Shown one piece after another: positions 50,611 to 61,000 of a DNA stretch of 64,000 nt. Source of the stretch: Kordia antarctica (GTDB lineage: Bacteria; Bacteroidota; Bacteroidia; Flavobacteriales; Flavobacteriaceae); assembly GCF_009901525.1 (NCBI RefSeq), contig NZ_CP019288.1, forward strand, positions 4,679,501 to 4,743,500, read 5' to 3'. The translations under genes and the position numbers were made by a program. The notes beneath the pieces were generated by a model. The model was not told the origin of the DNA and did no database searches. It saw only the letters and a program-made list of their open reading frames with translations. Position 1 is the first letter of the stretch, and every line of letters starts with the position of its first letter.

Positions 50611-53600
50611 ATGTCAAATAACTCTAATAAAGAAGAAAAATCCAAAGGTATACAGCAGCCTTCATTAGTTCCAAAGCTAGAACTTCCTAAATCTGGTGGA
50701 GCAATTCAAGGTATCGGTGAAAAATATACCGCTAACCCAGCAACGGGTACAGGTAACTTCTCAGTTCCTATTGGTGTTACTGCTGGACGTGGTGCGCCAC
50801 AACCTTCACTATCTTATAGTTCTGGCTCAGGGAATAGTCCTTTCGGGTTGGGTTGGAGTATGGCAGTTCCATCTATCAGTAGAAAAACAGAAAGAAACTT
50901 GCCATTATATAATGACATCCAAGATTCAGACACATTTATTCTATCGAGTGTCGAAGATTTAGTTAAGAAGTTCAATTATAATAAGGATACTGAAGAATGG
51001 GAACAAGAAAAGTATACTAGTAATAATAACAAGTATGAAATTGTTAGATATCGTCCAAGAACAGAAGGCTTATTTGCAAGAATAGAAAAATGGACACATA
51101 AAACTACAGGTGATGTTTACTGGAAATCAATTAGTGGGGAAAATATAACTAGTATATATGGAGAAACTCCCGAAAGCAGAATAACAAATCCGAAAAATCC
51201 TAAACGAATTTTCTCATGGCTATTATGTAAAACATTCGACAACAAAGGAAATATCACTTTGTACGAATACAAACAAGAAGATAATGACAATGTAACCAAT
51301 ACTTTGTCCGAAGTTCAACGAAAAAACAATACGCAGCCACAGAAATATCTAAAACGCATTCTTTATGGAAATAAAGAAATGTACCCCAAAATACAACCTG
51401 ACTTATCAAAATTAGAATTCTTATTCAAAGTAGTATTTGATTATGGAGAACACAATTGGGATAATCCTAAAATAGCTGAACAAAATACCTGGCCTCATCG
51501 CTTAGATGCATTCTCAAAATACCGTGCAGGATTTGAAATTCGGACACGAAGACTTTGTCGAAGAGTATTAATGTTTCACACATTTCAAGGTGAAAATGTA
51601 ACCGTAGATAAATATGGCATTGGAAAAGAACGACTTATTCAAAGTACCGATATTAATTATGATGAAAATCAAAATATTACACAAGTAAATTCAATTTCTA
51701 AGGTCGCTTATGAATATGACAAAGTAGTAAAGGTTTATATCAAGAATGAGATGCCACCTTTGGAATTCACCTATTCTAAAGCTAATGTAAACGATACACC
51801 AAAAGAAATAGATGCTGCTAACGCTAGAAATACGCCACAAGGTTTAAGTGGTAATTATCAGTTCACCGACTTAAATGCTGAAGGCTTAAATGGTGTGCTA
51901 ATAGAAACGGCTGGAGCTTGGCATTATAGAAGGAATTTAGGTGAAGGTAAATTTGATAGACTAAAAACAGTAAGCGAAAAACCCAACTGGAGCAATCTTT
52001 CTGGCGGAACGCAACTGAGCAATATAGAATCTAACGGGCAATTACACCTAAGTCGTCAAGGAAGCAATGGCGGTTATAGCAAAAGAGACGATGACGGTTC
52101 TTGGTCACCATTTAGAAATTATGACCAACGCGTGAATATAGATTTATCCGATCCCGATATTCGTTATGTAGATTTAAATGGTGACGGTCGTCCTGAAATA
52201 CTCATTCTTCGTGACGAGCTTTTAAAATGGTATCCCAATAATGGCGAAAAAGGTTTCGATCAAGAACAACGAAACTATACAGGAACAGATGAAAATTTAG
52301 GGCCTGCAAGATTGTTTCAAAATGATTTAGAAGGCATTTTCTTAAATGATATGACGGGCGATGGCTTAAGTGATATTGTACGTATTCGTTGTACTGAAAT
52401 TTGCTATTGGCCCAACCTTGGTTATGGAAACTTTGGTGAAAAAGTAATCATGGATAACGCTCCATATTTTGAAGCTCCTGATGTTTTTCATCCACAAAAC
52501 TTACGCTTAGCAGATATTGATGGCTCAGGAACAACAGATATTTTGTACCTAGCGGGACACAATACCTACTATTGGCTCAACCATTCTGGTAATGGTTTTT
52601 CAGATGCTATTGAAATCAAAAACTTTCCATCAACTCATAAGCAAACTACGGTTAGTCTAATCGATTTATTAGGAAATGGCACCGCCTGTTTGGTATGGTC
52701 TAGTCCACTAGCTTCAGATGCGCTTTCACCTTGGAAGTACATAGATATAATGAACAGCACGAAGCCATATTTGCTTACCGAGATTCGGAATAATATGGGA
52801 AGTGTAACGCGTTCAGAATATAAACCTTCCACCTATTTCTATCTAAAAGATGAACGAGAAGGCAACCCTTGGATTACCAAACTCCCTTTTCCTGTTCATG
52901 TAGTGCATAAAACAGAAGTTGAAGATTTAATTACAAAACACAGATTTGTAACAGAATATGCCTATCACCACGGATACTATGACAGAGCTGAAAGAGAATT
53001 TAGAGGTTTTGGTTTTGTAGAACAATGGGATGATGAGTCTTTCAAAAATCCTGACAAAATGAATCCAGATGTTATTTATGATAAGCCACGCATTTGCACC
53101 AAATCTTGGTTTCATACAGGAGCTTGGGAAAAAGAAATTGATTTAGAAGAACAATACAAAAGTGAATATTGGAAACAAGAAAACAAAGAAACTTTTTTAG
53201 CTGATTCTGAATTGCTGAATGATGATAATTGGACAGCTCAAGAAATACAAGAAGCCAAAAGAGCATTGCGCGGGCAATTATTAAGATCAGAAGTTTTTAC
53301 AGAAGATGATTCAGATTTAAAAGACAATCCTTATGTAGTAACAGAAGCACGTTTTCAGGTAAAACAATTGCAACCGATAAAACTCAATGACATATCAAAC
53401 AGATACGCTGTTTATATCAGTTTACCTTTAGAAAAAGTAACGGCTACGTATGACCGAAACCCAAAAGATCCTCGATTAGCTCATGAATTGACTTTAGAGA
53501 TTGATGATTTTGGCAATGTTATAAAATCGGCTTCCATTGCTTATCCAAGACTTTATGGTGTCGAAACTGATCCTGACCATTGTTCAGAACAATATCAACT

Positions 53601-56600
53601 CAAAATAATTTACACCGAAAATGAAGTATTCAATCAAAAAGATACGTATTCCAATTGGTATGTAAAAGGCGTTCCGCTTTCTGCAAAAGCCTATGAAATA
53701 GAATCTCTAACGCAAAGCCAAGCCTATCCTCCATTTTTTGATAGAGATGATTTAAGAAGAGATATTCCAACAGCCACTAAAAAACTGCTTTCGGCTCAAG
53801 TAAATTATTATCGTGACGATGATGATACACAAGTCCAAAGTCTATCGCCAGATAAATTAACTTTTGGAGAAGTTCAACCTCTTATATTGCCTTACGGAAC
53901 TTATCAACTCATATTTACAGAGAAAATTCTTGACCAAGCTTATGATGGTCTTTTTCCAAATCCAACCGATTTTAATAATGAAGTCACAGGTACTCTTGGA
54001 TTCTTGCAGAGAGAAAACTATTTAGAAGAAACTCACCCAACTAAAGTAGATAATGATCCACTGAAAACAGAATCAATTTCTGGCTGGTGGGTTACAGGAG
54101 GCTTTGCACAATACGACCCAACTAATTTTTATACCACAACCAAAGTAAAAGACACTTGGGGAAATATAAGTGAAGTCACTTTTGATGACATAGGTTTATT
54201 ACCCATTAAAGTAAAAGACCCTTTAGATAATGAAATAACAGCCGAATACGATTATAGAATTCTTCAACCCTTACTTATTACCGATCCTAATGGCAATAGA
54301 CAAAAAGTTGCGTATGATGGTTTTGGTAGAGTGATCCGAACTGCCGTAATGGGAAAAGTGAATGATAATGTAGGAGATGTTCTTGACAGAGAAAATGCAC
54401 GGAATATTCATTCGCCAAGCGATACGGAAACAAGTATCATTGAATATCACCATGACAGATTTTATAAAGAAGGCAAACCAAATTTTATACATTCTTATTC
54501 TAGAGAAACACATCACAACGATTTAACATCTGGAGATGAAAGCCGATGGATGGAAGCAAGAGTATACAGCGATGGCTTCGGACAAGAGTTACAAACAAAA
54601 GCAAAAGTGGCTCCAGGTGAAGCCAAGTATGTTGATACAAATGGTAATTTACAAACCATAGTGCTTTCAGATCCACGTTGGCTTGGAAGCGGTAGAACCA
54701 TTTACGATAATAAAGGACAAGCCGTAAAACAATACGAACCCTATTTTAGTACTAACCGTGAATATGAAAATGAAGACGAACTAGTCCTTTGGGGAGTTTC
54801 TCCATTTATTCATTACGATGCCATAGGCAGAGTGTATCAAACAGATATGCCAGATGGTACTTTTACTAAAGTAGAATTTACGCCTTGGCAGTCAAAAACC
54901 TATGATGCAAATGATACGATATTCATAACAAATAAATGGTACATAAACATGGTAAATGGAACGGTAGCTGAGGAAAGAGCTGCCCAACTTTCTTTGCTTC
55001 ATGCAGAAACTCCAAGCATTCAGATTATAGATGTACTAGGCAGACCCGTACTAACAAAAACCAATAATTTGGGTAGTATTGACACAACCAAAGTAATATT
55101 AGATACGGTAGGCAATCAACTTCAAGTAATCGATGCCAATGGAAATACTGCTTCCGAAGTGGTTTATGATTTAGTAGGTAGACCACTCAAAAGTATAAGT
55201 AATGATGCAGGTACTAGCTATGCCATCATGACCATAGATAATCAACCAGCTATTACTTGGATTCCTAATGAGCATAGAACCCGAATGGAATACGACCAAT
55301 TTCGAAGACCTAAATACTTGTGGTTACTAGAAGCCAATACGCCCGATGAAATCATAAAAGAAGCCACCGTTTACGGAGAAAATTTTTCTGCAACTCCTGA
55401 AACTCACAATATGCGTGGGCAAGTTTGGAAAAGCTACGACCAAGCTGGCATTACAGAAGTCAACGAATATGATTTTAAAGGTGCGCCTCTAAAAAGCACA
55501 CGCTATATTTTTGAGGATTATTTGGAAGAGGGAAATTGGACAGGTTTGGATGATAGACCTTCTGTACTACGACCATTAAAAGCTTTACCTGTTTTATCTC
55601 TAAATCCAGAAGATATTTTCACTACGTCTATACAATATGATGCGCTGGGCAGACCTACCAAAAGTACAGCCCCAGACGAAAGCATTACAGAAAACATCTA
55701 TGATGAAGGCGGCGCTTTATACTCAGTAAAAAGCAAAATAGTAGATCAAAATGAAACCACTCAAGTTGAAAAAATAGCCTACAACGAAAAAGGACAACGC
55801 CTTGGTATAAAGTATGGAAATAAGATTCGTACAAAATATACTTACGACATATTGAGCTATCGCTTAACTAATATCCATTCTCAGAAAGATGCGCACTTGA
55901 ATGGCGAAGTAATTCAAAATATAGATTACACCTACGATGCCATTGGTAATATTGTAGAAATAAATGATACTGCCCAACAAACTATTTTTTTTACAAATCA
56001 AGTGGTTGAACCCAAACAACAATTTGTATACGATGGTTTAAATCGACTAATTGAAGCTACAGGACGAGAACATATAGGGCAAAATACAGGAGAACAACTA
56101 AGAATTCCTGAAGCTAAAAACGGTGCAATTCCATACAACAATGCAGCACCTAACGATACTAATGCGTTACAAACATACAAACAATCATACACCTATGATT
56201 CGGTAGGGAATATTCTAAAATGGGAGCATAAAGGAGAAACTCCATATACAAGAGATTACATTTATCAAACTGGAAATAATCGTCTAGTTACTACAAAAAT
56301 TGGGAGTACCACAACTACTTACACTTACGATATAGCAGGAAACATTGAACAACTCTCAAATCACATTTTCCCCATAGAATGGAACTTTGAAAACCAACCT
56401 ACCAAAATGGTTTTTGCTGATAGTAAAATAGCCCATTATCGTTACGATGCAGGAGGTGAACGCTTAAGAAAAGTTGTAATAACTGGAATAAACACGACAA
56501 AAGAACGCATTTACCTTGGTAACTATGAAGTATATAGAGAATATAAAAACAACCAAATAGATAAAGAACGAACCACATTACATATAGCAGATGACACAGG

Positions 56601-57978
56601 AAGAATATGCATCGTAGAAACCTTGACGAAAGGCACTTCACTAAATTCTACACTAAATAAACCAGTATATAGATACCAATTAAGTAACCACCTTGGCTCT
56701 GTGGGTATAGAATTAGATAGCGATGGCAATATCATAAGCTACGAAGAATATCACCCGTATGGCACTACAGCCTACTATTGGAAAAGCACTACCATAAGCC
56801 AAAAACGCTACCGTTATACAGGCAAAGAACGAGATGAAGAAAGCGGACTCTCGTACCACTCTGCTCGCTACTATATGCCTTGGCTAGGAAGGTGGCTCTC
56901 CGTTGACCCAGCAGGTATGGTGGATGGTCCTTGTTTGTACCAATATAGTTTGAGTAATCCGGTGATGTTGAGGGATGAGAATGGGATGCAAAGTTCAAGT
57001 GAGATTGAAGGATTAGAAAAGTTAGATAGGCAATCTCCAGGATTAATGGGTGATAGAATACCCGTTGAGAATGAAGAAATTGATGCAGAAGATGTGAGGC
57101 CCGCAGGAAAAAGTTTTCTTAATAAAATAACTGGAATTTTGGGTAAGATTTGGTCTAGCCCAAATACAATTATTGGTTTAACATATGGTTTAATAGGTCA
57201 CGTAATTAGTAAAATTGCAGGTGGTGATTCAGAAATCAAGATAAGCAAGGAAAGAAATGCTATTGAATTTACCAATAATCCATTGATGTCAAAATATGGA
57301 GCATTAACTTTTGGCAATACAATTGTATATGGGAAATATTTAGGTCCAGGAGCAGAATATGATGAATCCGAACATGAAGAACAGCATACATATCAAGGTG
57401 AAGTATTAGGACCGTTTTATTTTCCACTTCATATTCTTTTTGGAATAGCTTCGATTTTTCAAGGTATTATTGGCAAAGGAGATGGCCCTGATTTTTGGCA
57501 TAATTCAGCTAATCTTTTGGAAAAAGGGCCAGAAATGAATCCACCACAACCATGGCCATTTATAAGGTCAAATGGGTACCCTATTACTTTACCAAAGTCA
57601 AACCTCGAAACGAGATATGAAGGAAATACCTCTAAGAATATAGATTTACATTTAGATAATTTAAATAAAAAAAATCCTTATGCAGGTATTCTAAAACCAC
57701 TTTCCGTCTTTAATATGGATTTAAGCAGTAATGAATCATATAAAAAAACAAAACAGTATTTAAAACTTCAAGCTGAAAAGAAAAAAAACCCTTTAGTATT
57801 CTCATTAAGTCAATCTCCAGTAACTAATATTTTTACTGCTAGGGCTCAAAAAAATTTATCAATAGGTATAGGATTTATAAATACAAATCCATTAAAACAA
57901 AATAATTTACCTGAAACAAACTTAATTCCATTTAAGCCTTATGGAGCACCCGTAATTATTATAAATTTTAAATTTTAA
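50611..57978 (+). CDS. fused TcB-TcC toxin component with variable C-terminus
   Basis: 2455 residues. The N-terminus (GIGEKYTANPATGTGNFSVP, SPFGLGWSM) is the SpvB/TcdB type. FG-GAP-like calcium loops follow (DLNGDGRPEI, DMTGDGLSDI, DIDGSGTTDI; about 520-690), then the TcdB middle parts and many RHS/YD repeats. The RHS core ends with RYRYTGKERDEESGLSYHSA and GRWLSVDPAG (about 2091-2102), where TcC-type proteins cut off the toxic tail. Beyond about 2125 is a tail of about 330 residues with HEEQH (2255-2259), an HExxH-type zinc-peptidase motif, and membrane-like stretches. Tc B and C are separate in Photorhabdus but can be fused elsewhere. The cocoon should encapsulate the tail and pass it through TcA, the next gene, 81 bases downstream. 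Confidence 0.93.
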   Translation: MSNNSNKEEKSKGIQQPSLVPKLELPKSGGAIQGIGEKYTANPATGTGNFSVPIGVTAGRGAPQPSLSYSSGSGNSPFGLGWSMAVPSISRKTERNLPLYNDIQDSDTFILSSVEDLVKKFNYNKDTEEWEQEKYTSNNNKYEIVRYRPRTEGLFARIEKWTHKTTGDVYWKSISGENITSIYGETPESRITNPKNPKRIFSWLLCKTFDNKGNITLYEYKQEDNDNVTNTLSEVQRKNNTQPQKYLKRILYGNKEMYPKIQPDLSKLEFLFKVVFDYGEHNWDNPKIAEQNTWPHRLDAFSKYRAGFEIRTRRLCRRVLMFHTFQGENVTVDKYGIGKERLIQSTDINYDENQNITQVNSISKVAYEYDKVVKVYIKNEMPPLEFTYSKANVNDTPKEIDAANARNTPQGLSGNYQFTDLNAEGLNGVLIETAGAWHYRRNLGEGKFDRLKTVSEKPNWSNLSGGTQLSNIESNGQLHLSRQGSNGGYSKRDDDGSWSPFRNYDQRVNIDLSDPDIRYVDLNGDGRPEILILRDELLKWYPNNGEKGFDQEQRNYTGTDENLGPARLFQNDLEGIFLNDMTGDGLSDIVRIRCTEICYWPNLGYGNFGEKVIMDNAPYFEAPDVFHPQNLRLADIDGSGTTDILYLAGHNTYYWLNHSGNGFSDAIEIKNFPSTHKQTTVSLIDLLGNGTACLVWSSPLASDALSPWKYIDIMNSTKPYLLTEIRNNMGSVTRSEYKPSTYFYLKDEREGNPWITKLPFPVHVVHKTEVEDLITKHRFVTEYAYHHGYYDRAEREFRGFGFVEQWDDESFKNPDKMNPDVIYDKPRICTKSWFHTGAWEKEIDLEEQYKSEYWKQENKETFLADSELLNDDNWTAQEIQEAKRALRGQLLRSEVFTEDDSDLKDNPYVVTEARFQVKQLQPIKLNDISNRYAVYISLPLEKVTATYDRNPKDPRLAHELTLEIDDFGNVIKSASIAYPRLYGVETDPDHCSEQYQLKIIYTENEVFNQKDTYSNWYVKGVPLSAKAYEIESLTQSQAYPPFFDRDDLRRDIPTATKKLLSAQVNYYRDDDDTQVQSLSPDKLTFGEVQPLILPYGTYQLIFTEKILDQAYDGLFPNPTDFNNEVTGTLGFLQRENYLEETHPTKVDNDPLKTESISGWWVTGGFAQYDPTNFYTTTKVKDTWGNISEVTFDDIGLLPIKVKDPLDNEITAEYDYRILQPLLITDPNGNRQKVAYDGFGRVIRTAVMGKVNDNVGDVLDRENARNIHSPSDTETSIIEYHHDRFYKEGKPNFIHSYSRETHHNDLTSGDESRWMEARVYSDGFGQELQTKAKVAPGEAKYVDTNGNLQTIVLSDPRWLGSGRTIYDNKGQAVKQYEPYFSTNREYENEDELVLWGVSPFIHYDAIGRVYQTDMPDGTFTKVEFTPWQSKTYDANDTIFITNKWYINMVNGTVAEERAAQLSLLHAETPSIQIIDVLGRPVLTKTNNLGSIDTTKVILDTVGNQLQVIDANGNTASEVVYDLVGRPLKSISNDAGTSYAIMTIDNQPAITWIPNEHRTRMEYDQFRRPKYLWLLEANTPDEIIKEATVYGENFSATPETHNMRGQVWKSYDQAGITEVNEYDFKGAPLKSTRYIFEDYLEEGNWTGLDDRPSVLRPLKALPVLSLNPEDIFTTSIQYDALGRPTKSTAPDESITENIYDEGGALYSVKSKIVDQNETTQVEKIAYNEKGQRLGIKYGNKIRTKYTYDILSYRLTNIHSQKDAHLNGEVIQNIDYTYDAIGNIVEINDTAQQTIFFTNQVVEPKQQFVYDGLNRLIEATGREHIGQNTGEQLRIPEAKNGAIPYNNAAPNDTNALQTYKQSYTYDSVGNILKWEHKGETPYTRDYIYQTGNNRLVTTKIGSTTTTYTYDIAGNIEQLSNHIFPIEWNFENQPTKMVFADSKIAHYRYDAGGERLRKVVITGINTTKERIYLGNYEVYREYKNNQIDKERTTLHIADDTGRICIVETLTKGTSLNSTLNKPVYRYQLSNHLGSVGIELDSDGNIISYEEYHPYGTTAYYWKSTTISQKRYRYTGKERDEESGLSYHSARYYMPWLGRWLSVDPAGMVDGPCLYQYSLSNPVMLRDENGMQSSSEIEGLEKLDRQSPGLMGDRIPVENEEIDAEDVRPAGKSFLNKITGILGKIWSSPNTIIGLTYGLIGHVISKIAGGDSEIKISKERNAIEFTNNPLMSKYGALTFGNTIVYGKYLGPGAEYDESEHEEQHTYQGEVLGPFYFPLHILFGIASIFQGIIGKGDGPDFWHNSANLLEKGPEMNPPQPWPFIRSNGYPITLPKSNLETRYEGNTSKNIDLHLDNLNKKNPYAGILKPLSVFNMDLSSNESYKKTKQYLKLQAEKKKNPLVFSLSQSPVTNIFTARAQKNLSIGIGFINTNPLKQNNLPETNLIPFKPYGAPVIIINFKF

Positions 57979-58059
57979 ATCGATGCTAACTGTATCATAC
58001 ATAAATCTTGCACATTTATCTTTATTATCAACAAGCTATACAAACAAAAATTTAAAACC

Positions 58060-61000
58060 ATGAAAACAATAATCCAAGGAATAATAAACCATCCAAGCAA
58101 TACAGATTTAACAAAGTACCTTAAATTCTTATGCTTAGAATTATATGCATGTACGTTAAGTGCAGCCCAAAAAATTAAAGATATTCCTTTTGATACAAAA
58201 GGCAATTTTAAAATAGAGCTAGAAGAAGGAGATATCGCAGTGCAATATCTTGTAAAACTGGTGTATAAAGCAGGCAATAAAAAAGAACTCATAAACGCCA
58301 GTGCTAAACTCTTTGCTGGGAAAACCCATGATTTAAGTTTTTATTTTGATCCTAAAAAATACGAAATATTGCTTCCTTATTTGCAAGCCCAAGTACAACC
58401 ACATTTAGGTGATTTATATATAATAAATTTAAATGAGGAGCAACTGCAACAACTATCTTCCTTATCTAAGCAAGATATAACAGATTTACGTGCATTACAA
58501 TTAGCAATGGTTTGGCATGAAGAATGGAAGGTTGTCGTAAAAAAATATTTAATAATCTATGAAGGAAAAAAAGATGCAGACAAAGATTATTTTCAAAAAG
58601 CTTTTCACAAACTCGAAAATCTTTTAGATGAATTTAAAACATGTCAATCCATATTATTTGCTCTAGCAAAAGAGGGCGTCTCTCATTGGAAACAAGGCAT
58701 TAGTCTTTCTATAAATCAACTTGCTGAAAAGATAGAGAATGTACTTGCTAAAAAGTGGGTTGCAATTCCTATAAGTAGCCAACGTGTGCTGTTAGATGGA
58801 TTGGGCTATTTACGAGACGCTATTTTACTACAAGCAGCGTATGATGATTTATATTACGATGCCAAACTGATATATTTAAGCTCATACGATGCGCAGACAA
58901 AAAGCAATCTGCTCAATTTGAGCCTAGAACAGAATGGTTTAAGTAATTTATTAAATAGTGAGTCAAATTCAAATGAAACCATTATTAAGGAGTTAAAAAA
59001 AAATGCTCAAGATTTCAAAAAAAAATACTCTGTCAAATTTGATATCACTGACTTAAAACATGTAGTTGATTGGGATAATCGAATACGAAATTTTACGCCA
59101 TTATTAGCTTTAATTATTCCTAATCTTAGAGAAAATGAGTGGGACAAAACTACCTTATTAAAATACACACAAGACCATTGGGCAGCGCTTATTCAAGCTG
59201 TACCTAGTTCCATAAAACACCCAACTGAATACGACGATAACAAAGAACCAATTCGTAGTTACGCCTATGATCTTTTTAGTACATTAACCAATCTGTTTCC
59301 AACAGAAAAATTAGTTACTCAGCTCAACCAAAGTAACCTACCTAATAAGGATGATTTTTATCGTATTTTAAGAAGAAACCCTAATTTCGATATTCAAAAT
59401 CAGGCAGTTAGTCGGCATTTCTCTATCAAAGCTAATGATCGTTCTCCAGAAAAAGTATCAGAGAAAGATTATAAAAATCTTCAAGAATTGCAACGAACCA
59501 TCAAACTAGCCGATGGTGTAGAAAATTTACATATTGTTGAAGCCTTATTTAAAGAAAATTTGTCTTCTGGAATGAAAATCAGCCGATTCGGTAAATTTGA
59601 ATTTACCAAAGTTATGCAAGAATATCACTTTCATGAATGGGAAATTAGAGGAGTTTGGTGTAGAGCTCAAGCGTTTTATGATACTGCCAAAGAATTTGTG
59701 CGTCAATATTTACAATACGACAGAGTAGGTTCTTTTATGCCTGCTATACTACAAAACAATATAAACACTCAAGAAGCGTTAAGTGGTTTGCCAGATATGG
59801 AAACCCTTTTTGGCAGCTTAGATAAATGCAGCTGCAAACATTGCCAATCGGTTTACAGTCCTGCAGCCTATCTTACCGATATGTTGCAATGGCTTAAAAG
59901 TGACATAAGTTGCCAACAATCATCCATTAGTGGTTTTACGGAATTAGACAGAAGAAGACCCGATATAAAATATATTCAACTCAACTGTAAAAACTCGAAT
60001 ACCGTTTTGCCCTATATAGATTTAGTGAATGAGGTATTGCTTTCTCATTTGGATAGTATACCAGACGCTACGCTATTAAAAGATTTGCAAACTACTTGGG
60101 AAACTGACAGGTTGTTAATGGAGCCAGAGCATATTAACCACATTAGTTTTAATAACGCTAAGGCTAAACTCAAAAACACACTCTGCCCAATTAACTTGCC
60201 TTATGATATTAATTGGACAGAGAGTCGGTCGTACTTAAACGAGTTGGGTACATCTCAAGCTGAGCTTATAAAAATTTTTAGCACAAATCAGTATGCTAAT
60301 CATCATACAGTAGCGTGGAGCAAAGCATTTTTAGGGATTGATACTACCACGTATGAATTTTTAAAACAAGTGAGCCCTACAACCAACTTTTGGGAGATCC
60401 ATTTTAATAAAAACAATTCAGAAAAAAACTTAGATTACTTCCTTCGATTCTTCGAAATAGAGAAAGAAGATTTTCAACAAATATATGAAACCAAATTTGT
60501 ATCCAATAAAACAACGCTTTTACCATTAGATGTAGATTTTGAAGGCTGCGACTGGGATGAATTTGAAATAAGTTCTACTTGGGAAGATGATGATGCCTTA
60601 GTGCATCGCTTTGTTCGTTTTCTGCGATTACGAAATTTAAGTGGTCTTACTACCGAGCAACTAGATAGAGCGATCTATACGTACAATAGCACGGATATTA
60701 ATGAAGCTTCTCTTATTAATCTAACAAGCATAATTGACCTTTCACAAAAATATGTACTTAACCTAGATGAAATATTAGTCTGGTTTAGCCTTGATCCTTT
60801 CGCTCCTACTTCGTCTTTCGATTGGAGCACTTATTACAATAATGTCTATAGAAAGCCAAGTTTCTCAGCCAATCGAATAGCATTTTTTGATCCAGTTTTC
60901 TTAAATAGTTCCGCAAATACGACAACAGTTAAAGCTTTGAGCAATGAGCAAAAAGAATGGATCAATCAAAGTTTAGGACTTCAAGATGGTGATATCTATT

